From Deltaproteobacteria bacterium HGW-Deltaproteobacteria-15 (GTDB lineage Bacteria > Desulfobacterota > DSM-4660 > Desulfatiglandales > HGW-15), in assembly GCA_002840535.1 (NCBI GenBank), contig PHBH01000018.1, positions 62,001-126,000 of the forward strand: a stretch of 64,000 bases of DNA, written 5' to 3'. How positions within the stretch are numbered: position 1 is the first letter of the stretch; each line of letters starts with the position of its first letter. Position numbers and translations under genes: made by a program. Under the pieces are notes generated by a model, which was not told where the DNA came from, ran no database searches, and worked only from the letters and a program-made list of their open reading frames with translations. Below, one piece after another: positions 58,447-64,000 of the stretch.

Positions 58447-58700
58447 TTTTCACCGCAGAGGCGCAGAGGTCGCGGAGTGAGTTCTTTTTTGTCTGCGGGC
58501 CTGTCCCGCCGGGACTTTCGGCGGGGGAGACGACCGCAGACAAAAAGGGCGCTCTTAACAGTTCCTCTCAATGTCTAAACGTCGGCTGTGAGGTTTCATG
58601 TTATCAGCCCGCGCAGCGGCGAAGCTTTTCCAATGGCGGCATCTCTCGCCATTGGAAAAAACAGTCTCTCTCCGCGTTCTCCGCGCCTCTGCGGTGAAAA
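58447..58700. repeat. Structured element with CACCGCAGAGGCGCAGAGG arms (nested hairpins)
   Basis: A 254-base unit bounded by TTTTCACCGCAGAGGCGCAG (58447) and its complement CGCGCCTCTGCGGTGAAAA (to 58700). Inside lie three further hairpins: TTTTTGTCTGCGG with CCGCAGACAAAAA, CCCGCC with GGCGGG, and TTTTCCAATGGCG with CGCCATTGGAAAA. No reading frame of note. It looks like a fold-back mobile or regulatory element. Confidence 0.8.
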
Positions 58701-58939
58701 CCCCGAGCCCATGACGGGAAACGGGTACTGTTCAGGATTTATCCGAACCAGTACCCGTTCATTAGTTTCCCGGTTTCATTGGTGCTCATCCGGAAAGTGG
58801 GAGTTCCGGACTTGCGCGATCAGCAATCCCCTCTGCAGGTTCTCTGCTTCGGTAGATGGGTCGGTGGTCGGCGCCAGCGCGAGAACACCTGGTCGGCTCG
58901 GTGCTGCTAGCTGGGTGCCGGCACATCCATCGGATGTCG

Positions 58940-59140
58940 CTAGACTACTGTGACGTTGACTGCCGCAGGGCCTTTCTTGCCCTTTTCTACTTCAAATGTC
59001 ACCTGATCGCCTTCCTTGAGCGTCTTGAACCCGGCTCCATTGATAGCAGAGTAGTGGACAAAAATATCCTGCCCGTTTTCCTGCTTAATGAAGCCATAGC
59101 CCTTTTGCTCATTGAACCATTTCACAGTTCCATTTGCCAT
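58940..59140 (-). CDS. cspA: Cold-shock protein (CspA family)
   Basis: 66 residues, single OB-fold cold-shock domain. [20 protein letters not shown] contains RNP1 (KGYGFI); DIFVHYSAI contains RNP2. A very good ribosome site (AAGGAGGGG) about ten bases before the ATG. It binds single-stranded RNA as a chaperone. The 5' untranslated region lies in the 460-base gap to 59607. Confidence 0.95.
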   Translation of the reverse strand: MANGTVKWFNEQKGYGFIKQENGQDIFVHYSAINGAGFKTLKEGDQVTFEVEKGKKGPAAVNVTVV

Positions 59141-59607
59141 GGTGGCAATATCCCCTCCTTTCTTCTAGATTTCATGGTTTCTGACTTCAGGCGCCACGCT
59201 GACAGATGGAACTAAACCTTGGAGCGAAACCACGCACACAAAGGCGGGCAGGCCCGCCATTGGTTGCAGAAAAAGCGCATTGTCGGGAAAATGCGCACTA
59301 TACTTAAACGCCTGTTTCGAGAAAATCAAGCTTTTTTTTCACCACTCAACCGTCTTTTTTGCCGATTCTCCTCGACTGAGACCTATTTGACCATCTCTCT
59401 CCGACTGACCATTAATTCACCGTGGCTCATGCACCATTAAAAACCTGGTCGTCGGGACGGCTCACGATCACCTTGACGGAAAGGGACTCATCTCCTGTTT
59501 TTTGATTGTTGTTCCCAATGTCCCACTATTCCGTCATTCCGTTATTCCAATGTTTCGAACTTCAGCTTCAGGGTTATTCCAGAGCCGCCGGATCTGCAGC
59601 CGGATCT
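59141..59607. other. Gap upstream of cspA without genes
   Basis: Contains the cspA leader, a short hairpin GGCGGGCAGGCCCGCC near 59243 and, at 59515-59577, GGAAT-family words (CACTATTCCGTCATTCCGTT, ATTCCAATG). No other feature was recognised. Confidence 0.5.
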
Positions 59608-61125
59608 TTACTGTCCATGAATCAGGAAGAACGGTGCATGATTGGAGGTGAATAGAACCGGTTCTCTGCGCAAAATGGACGAGATTGCCGGATCGCGATT
59701 GAATTCCTTATCGAGAAAAGACCTGACCAGGCTCCGTTCCCAACCCAGGGGATGGGCAAAGTCAGTGTAGAGGGAGAGATCCCCTTCATAAAAGGGAGAG
59801 GTCCCGTAAGCCTCGGCCTCTTTGCTGCAAACAGGCATATTGAAGATGGCGACATTCAGGAAGTCGATATACCTCGCATACTGAGCCGTGAAAATCATGG
59901 TCCGGCGAGCCCTCTCCAGGTCCTCGGGCGGTGTTCCGAAGAGAAGGTACACATACGTGCCGATCCCTGCGGATTTCATGGCCTTCAATATATGGACCAG
60001 GGTTTCGAGAACGATCCCTTTCCGCAGCTTGTCGAGCACTTTCTGAGATCCTGATTCGACCCCCAGCTTCAGCATAATGCAACCTGAGCGTTTCAGAGCA
60101 TGCGCGAAGTCCGGATCAGCGAGCAGGGAGTTCCCGCGCACAAAACCGTACCATGGGCGGCTGAAACCCCGCCGGGCAATCTCCTGAAGAAAAGCGGGGG
60201 AAAGGGCATTATCAACAAAATGGACGAGCGATGCGCCGGTTTTCTCCGCCAGTTCTTCCGCCTGTTCGAGAGCCCGCGAGGACCGAATGGGTTTATATGC
60301 GTTCCCCTCCGCAGTCTCAGGACAGAAACAGCACTTGTGCCAGTAACACCCGGAGGATGTGCTGAAAGGAAGAATAAACCCGGGCGCAAAATACCTGTTT
60401 TCTGGAAGCGACTCGAAATCCGGAGCATCCTCCCCGGGTTTGTAGACATGTCCGAGATACGAGATCAGCCACTGCTCACCGGGTCCTGCTGCCATGGCAT
60501 CGATGAGACCGGTGAACGGGTTTTTCCACCCGGGCCTGTTCATCCATGAAGTGACGAGCCCTCCCCCGAGGATGACCTTGAGGGAAGGGTATTCCCGTTT
60601 TATGAAACCGGCCATCGCGAACGTGCAAAGGGCCTGGCTGAGGTAATTGAGGGAGAAGCCGATTGTCCGGTGCTCTCCCTCTGTCACGATCTGGTCCAGC
60701 CGTTTCATGAAATAGCCGGAGAAAGGGTTCCTCTCCGGATATTCGGCGGCTCTGAGGAGGTCCCTGCTCCTCAGGGGGGAAAGCTCCTGATCTACATAGT
60801 TCACAAGGGACGCGCGAACACCCATGTCGCAGGTCGACTTGACCAGAATGCGGTTGAGATCCAGGACCGCCCGCCGGTAACGGTCCGGACTTTTGTACCC
60901 CCTGGGATCCCTCAACTCTTTCAGATGAGCTGCGCGATGACGAACAGCGCGGGATGTCCAGGTATCGGAGCTCTGAATGGGTTGGTTCAACAGGGAAAGA
61001 ATCCCTTCGATATTCGCATCCAGAAGGCGGCACGGAATCCCATGCCTCTTCAGCGCGCCGAAGAGCTTGGCCACTCCTGCAGGGGGCTCGGAAGGCTTGG
61101 CAACAGGAGGGTATATCAGGATCAT
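59608..61125 (-). CDS. B12-binding-type radical SAM protein
   Basis: 505 residues. The N-terminal region (LIYPPVAKPSEPPAGVAKL, LLDANIEG) looks like a degenerate cobalamin-binding Rossmann domain. The radical SAM domain begins with STSSGCYWHKCCFCPE, whose three Cys (C-x4-C-x2-C) bind the 4Fe-4S cluster, and continues with FVDNALSP and GVESGSQKVLDKLRKGI. The enzyme likely performs a methyl or alkyl transfer or other radical reaction. Substrate unknown. It is alone, ending at the GGAAT word block upstream of alkaline phosphatase. Confidence 0.85.
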   Translation of the reverse strand: MILIYPPVAKPSEPPAGVAKLFGALKRHGIPCRLLDANIEGILSLLNQPIQSSDTWTSRAVRHRAAHLKELRDPRGYKSPDRYRRAVLDLNRILVKSTCDMGVRASLVNYVDQELSPLRSRDLLRAAEYPERNPFSGYFMKRLDQIVTEGEHRTIGFSLNYLSQALCTFAMAGFIKREYPSLKVILGGGLVTSWMNRPGWKNPFTGLIDAMAAGPGEQWLISYLGHVYKPGEDAPDFESLPENRYFAPGFILPFSTSSGCYWHKCCFCPETAEGNAYKPIRSSRALEQAEELAEKTGASLVHFVDNALSPAFLQEIARRGFSRPWYGFVRGNSLLADPDFAHALKRSGCIMLKLGVESGSQKVLDKLRKGIVLETLVHILKAMKSAGIGTYVYLLFGTPPEDLERARRTMIFTAQYARYIDFLNVAIFNMPVCSKEAEAYGTSPFYEGDLSLYTDFAHPLGWERSLVRSFLDKEFNRDPAISSILRREPVLFTSNHAPFFLIHGQ

Positions 61126-61182
61126 GCATCCTCCTCTATCCTGGAGCCTATGTCATGCATTTGTATCCTGGATTTGTGATTT

Positions 61183-61592
61183 TGCAACATTCCATTATTC
61201 CACCATTCCATCTTGGAATCTTGAATCCGTATCTTGGATCTTCTTAACATTCCATCATTCCACCATTCCATTATTCCCGTGTCCCTTTGATCTTCCCACC
61301 ATTCCATCATTCCTGCGCCTCTATCCTGCCTTTTTGCTATGCGCCATGCGCTTTGCGGTTCAGACCGCTGCTCTATGCCGGCATCCTGGATCCTGCATCC
61401 TGCATCTTGGATCTTCCCAACATTCCATCATTCCACCATTCCATTATTCCCGTGTCCCTTTGATCTTCCCACCATTCCAGCATTCCCGCGCTTCTATCCT
61501 GCCTTTTCGCTATGCGCCATGCTCTATGCGCTTTGCGGTTCGCTCTTCCCAGCCTTGCATCATTCCACCATTCCATCATTCCCGAGCCTTCG
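61183..61592. repeat. Tandem 173-bp duplication built from GGAATGATGG, GGATGCAGG and TATGCGCCATGCGC words
   Basis: The unit ATCTTGGATCTTC...TTCCATCATTCCACC...CTATGCGCCATGC begins at 61231 and again at 61404, so the period is about 173 bases. Three word families occur inside each copy. The second copy runs into the last codons of the alkaline phosphatase gene. Confidence 0.75.
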
Positions 61593-63245
61593 TCCCCTGA
61601 TCATATTCACCGCCTGCATCGGAATGTAGACCTTTTCCTTTTTCTCGGCGTACACAACCACCCCTTCCATTCGCCTCGCTTTGCCATCCAGGATCAGCCA
61701 ATGCCTGTTGATCGGCAGTTCAGCGTCCTTTCCCGCGTGCCGGACCCGGAGAACCGGATTCAGTTGATCGCTCTTGTCTACTTTGACATTGGCATCGCCG
61801 AATACTCTGCCTGCATCAACGAACAGCCGATCATTGAGCCTCTCCAGGCTCAGCCCCATAGCTTTGGCACAGACTCTGCCGATGTCGGGACCGTCCAGCA
61901 AACCGCTGGGCTTTCCCGGGCCAAACGCATGAAGGGGCACATCGCCGCCGGTGTGACCATGTGTTGACCAGCCAACATGGGTGTATCTCGGGCACAGGAA
62001 ACGGCCGAGCGCAAGGTGCTCCGCCCTGCCCTTTTTCTTGTAGTCACCTGCCAATAGAAGGAGCTGTTCGGCATCTGCCAGGGTGATATCCATTCCCCAT
62101 CCTTCCAATACGGCTTTCTTCACCTTATCGGCCGACTTCTCGTCTCCAATCCCTTTCCACAGGATAGATGCGGACTTCTTCATTCTCCTGAAAGGTGCCA
62201 GAAAAGCTTCCTGGCTTACCCCGGAGAAAATCCTTCCCATTTCATAATTTCCGATCGAGAAGCCGCCGGTGTTGTGATCCGAAAGTACAAGAACCAGAGT
62301 GTCTCCGTGCTTGCGGGCAAAATTGAGCGCCGCTTCCGCTGCCTTGTCAAAGGCAAGCAAATCGCTCAAGAGATGAGCTGGATCGTTTGTGTGGCATGCC
62401 CAGTCAATCTGGCTCCCTTCGACCATGAGGAAGAAACCCTCCGGGTCCGGGGAGAGGATTTCTATGGCCTTTTGTGTCATCTCCTCAAGGGTCGGCTGAT
62501 CAGGATGGAGGGAGGGACGGTCGATTTCCGCGTCCATGTGGCCCGCTGCAAACATGCCGAACACGGGTCCTTTCCTGAGCTCCGCCATCTCTTTGCGATT
62601 TTCCACGATTTTATAGCCCATTTCTTTGAGCTCCACGGTCAGATCTTCATCGTCTCCGCGCTTTCCGTCAGCACCTTTTATCAGTAGCAGATCTTTCCCT
62701 CCTCCAAAAACCACGTCGATCCTCTGGTGGACCATCTGCAGCATGATCGTTTCTACATCATCTCTTCTGCCGGTGTGGGCAGCATACGCGGCAGGGGTCG
62801 CATGGGTCACACTGGAGGTGGAGACAATGCCGGTTGCCTTTCCCATGAGTCTTGCGCCTTCCAGCACTGTGGCCAGGGGCTTGAACTGCATTTCGGGTCC
62901 TGGCGCAGGGACAGATTCAATGGTCTCGGGCCCCGGACCGACGCTGACGAACCTGCTGCTGGTCCTTACGCCCGTAGCATACGCGGAGGCGGCGGGTGCG
63001 GAATCCGTAACAATGGAATCCGCAATAAAAGTCCTGACTGCGCCGGTTCGATAAGAATCGAAAGAAAGCGGCGCTCCCTTGAACCAGCGAGCAAAGGTGT
63101 ACTGCTCTGAAGAGCATCCGTCGGCAATCAGGACAATCACGTTCTTCGCCCTTTCAGCTCCCTCTGCAAAGGAATACCAGGATGCACTCACACAAAGGAT
63201 CACGATGAATGCAGCTATAGCATTGGATGAGAATCTATTTTTCAT
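61560..63245 (-). CDS. Alkaline phosphatase (PhoA type), periplasmic
   Basis: 561 residues from ATG 63245. Signal peptide KNRFSSNAIAAFIVILCVSA with cleavage near YSFAEGA. The nucleophile Ser is in VTDSAPAASAYATG (about residue 82); metal ligands occur in EGSQIDWACHTND and LVLVLSDHNTGG, and a downstream HTGGDVP. It hydrolyses phosphate monoesters in the periplasm. The last residues (GNDGMVE then stop) are encoded by a GGAATGATGG word repeat, so the natural C-terminus has been replaced or extended. GTG at 63257 is an alternative start. Confidence 0.9.
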   Translation of the reverse strand: MKNRFSSNAIAAFIVILCVSASWYSFAEGAERAKNVIVLIADGCSSEQYTFARWFKGAPLSFDSYRTGAVRTFIADSIVTDSAPAASAYATGVRTSSRFVSVGPGPETIESVPAPGPEMQFKPLATVLEGARLMGKATGIVSTSSVTHATPAAYAAHTGRRDDVETIMLQMVHQRIDVVFGGGKDLLLIKGADGKRGDDEDLTVELKEMGYKIVENRKEMAELRKGPVFGMFAAGHMDAEIDRPSLHPDQPTLEEMTQKAIEILSPDPEGFFLMVEGSQIDWACHTNDPAHLLSDLLAFDKAAEAALNFARKHGDTLVLVLSDHNTGGFSIGNYEMGRIFSGVSQEAFLAPFRRMKKSASILWKGIGDEKSADKVKKAVLEGWGMDITLADAEQLLLLAGDYKKKGRAEHLALGRFLCPRYTHVGWSTHGHTGGDVPLHAFGPGKPSGLLDGPDIGRVCAKAMGLSLERLNDRLFVDAGRVFGDANVKVDKSDQLNPVLRVRHAGKDAELPINRHWLILDGKARRMEGVVVYAEKKEKVYIPMQAVNMIRGRRLGNDGMVE

Positions 63246-63275
63246 GAGTTTTCCCACGAAGCTGTCTTCTGTTCG

Positions 63276-63402
63276 CCATGAGCTATGCTCTCTGCGCTAT
63301 GCGATTCATGTCTTCATTTGCGCTTTGCGCTTTATGCAGGATACAGGATGCACGAGACAGGATGCAAGGTGCAGGATACAGGAAGCAGGATTCACGATGC
63401 AA
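63276..63402. repeat. Words of TATGCGCTTTGCGC and ACAGGATGCAGG type upstream of the phosphatase
   Basis: CGCCATGAGCTATGCTCTCT with GCGCTATGCG (63276-63310), then ACAGGATGCACGAGACAGG, ATGCAAGGTGCAGGATAC (63337-63400). These word families also occur downstream of the same gene at 61338-61410 and 61505-61535. Confidence 0.55.
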
Positions 63403-63482
63403 GAAAATGGGCACCGCCCCGTAGGGGTGGGACTCCAAGCGAAGCGCGGAGAATACGAACGCTGTTTCGGTTCAAAAAAGGA

Positions 63483-63540
63483 GTGGGCGCCGCTGGAGGA
63501 AGGCGGCGCCCACCTGTTTCCGGAGAAGACCTCCGGAAAC
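63483..63540 (+). other. Two adjacent strong hairpins of unknown role
   Basis: GTGGGCGCCGC (63483-63493) pairs with GCGGCGCCCAC (63503-63513), and GTTTCCGGAG (63516-63525) pairs with CTCCGGAAAC (63531-63540). They are two bases apart, inside a 350-base gap (63258-63612) without genes. They could be a terminator or a structured RNA; no T-tract follows. Confidence 0.5.
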
Positions 63541-63612
63541 AGAGAGAGCGAGGGCGATCGCAACGGAACGATTACCCTCCTACAGGTTCAGTGACGCGGT
63601 AATACCGGCACT

Positions 63613-63927
63613 TTACGCTGGTTCCTCGACCCAGACGGAACGATCGACCAGGCCGAACTCTTTTAGGCTATCTGCTATACAGAAGCCCACGGTGCTGCCT
63701 TGTCTCGAAGCCAAGGCCTTGTCCCAGTGCAGGTGGAGACATACGTCCGTTGTTATTGCTGCGTTGTGAAAGATCTTCACCTCTCTGAGCCAGCTTCCAC
63801 CGTCTTCGCTCAACAACGAACTCAGCAACTCCTCCGTGAGCATCCGGAGTTTTAGGGAGATATCGAGGTTTTTCTTGTGTTCCACCGCTCCGCAGCACCT
63901 CAGTTGGATTACCTCGACCCATTTCAT
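63613..63927 (-). CDS. Hypothetical protein near the window end
   Basis: 104 residues from the ATG at 63927 (KWVEVIQLRCCGAVEHKKNL). Predicted cytosolic alpha/beta with LDISLKLRMLTEELLSSLLS and TTDVCLHLHWDKALASRQGS. It looks like a true protein by composition but no family was recognised. An in-frame ATG at 63942 is an alternative start. Another frame overlapping it on the same strand (to 63994) is judged a shadow. Confidence 0.55.
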   Translation of the reverse strand: MKWVEVIQLRCCGAVEHKKNLDISLKLRMLTEELLSSLLSEDGGSWLREVKIFHNAAITTDVCLHLHWDKALASRQGSTVGFCIADSLKEFGLVDRSVWVEEPA

Positions 63928-64000
63928 TGACGTGCTCTTCACTTCTCCACGAACATAGCGAACAGGCTCTAAATTCGGGCAGAAGTTGATTCATGATCAG

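Noticed and set aside
61183..61592. Several reading frames rich in FHHS, IPSF and YSIIP in the GGAAT repeats
   Set aside because: These peptides are translations of the repeat words. They lack ribosome sites and occur in several frames of one repeat.

Overview
The window reads as chromosomal DNA of a strictly anaerobic, syntrophic or sulfate-reducing member of the Desulfobacterota (Syntrophobacteria-like). This is an inference from gene content: a menaquinone-type succinate dehydrogenase/fumarate reductase, one-subunit pyruvate:ferredoxin oxidoreductase, class I (Fe-S) fumarase, an Fe-S old-yellow-enzyme reductase, an acyl-CoA dehydrogenase with EtfAB, a TatT-associated TRAP transporter, and a two-component pair with a sigma54 activator. 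No rRNA, tRNA, phage, transposase or CRISPR array was seen.

Layout. 1-9.3 kb (+): sdhA (5' end cut by the window edge)-sdhB, mdh, pyruvate:ferredoxin oxidoreductase and fumarase. Together they carry succinate to fumarate, malate, oxaloacetate and (via pyruvate) acetyl-CoA, the lower half of the methylmalonyl-CoA propionate route, or the reverse. 9.5-11.5 kb: enoate/dienoyl-CoA reductase. 11.6-13.6 kb (-): KdnB-like alcohol dehydrogenase and RfbD (envelope sugars). 13.8-18.9 kb (+): TPR protein, TatT lipoprotein and TRAP DctPQM. 19.2-19.7 kb: two small genes. 20.1-28.6 kb (-): branched-chain-type (Liv/HAAT) ABC importer with two paralogous binding proteins and an acyl-CoA ligase. 28.8-32.1 kb (+): dCache histidine kinase and NtrC-type regulator that may control the importer. 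32.1-36.8 kb (-): PLP enzyme, unknown protein, EtfAB, acyl-CoA dehydrogenase. 37-44 kb: HisF/DUF3786 pair, secretin-domain protein, lipid kinase, CBS-ACT protein, Nudix, ATPase. 43.8-47 kb (+): thiamine-binding protein, TrpF-like protein, AI-2E-type permease, tiny membrane protein. 47-52.4 kb (-): amidohydrolase, two EamA exporters, holin-like protein, NIPSNAP, RidA, LUD protein. 52.6-64 kb: GalT-like protein, hybrid kinase, EI24 protein, cold-shock protein, radical SAM protein, alkaline phosphatase and a partial-context hypothetical gene.

The most unusual feature is not a gene. Nearly every intergenic gap holds degenerate short tandem repeats built from one 'word' of about 7-12 bases per locus (for example CCGAAATCCGAAA, GGAATATTGGAAT, CAGTAAGCAG, GTTAATGGTTA, CACGAAGAACACGAAG). 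They are often arranged as two inverted arms that would fold into long hairpins. At least fourteen word families occur, most of them at two or more loci. They abut start codons, supply stop codons, and in two cases are nested in or flank larger repeats, including a roughly 270-bp inverted repeat on both sides of the AI-2E permease gene. This is the best candidate for a poorly described system here.
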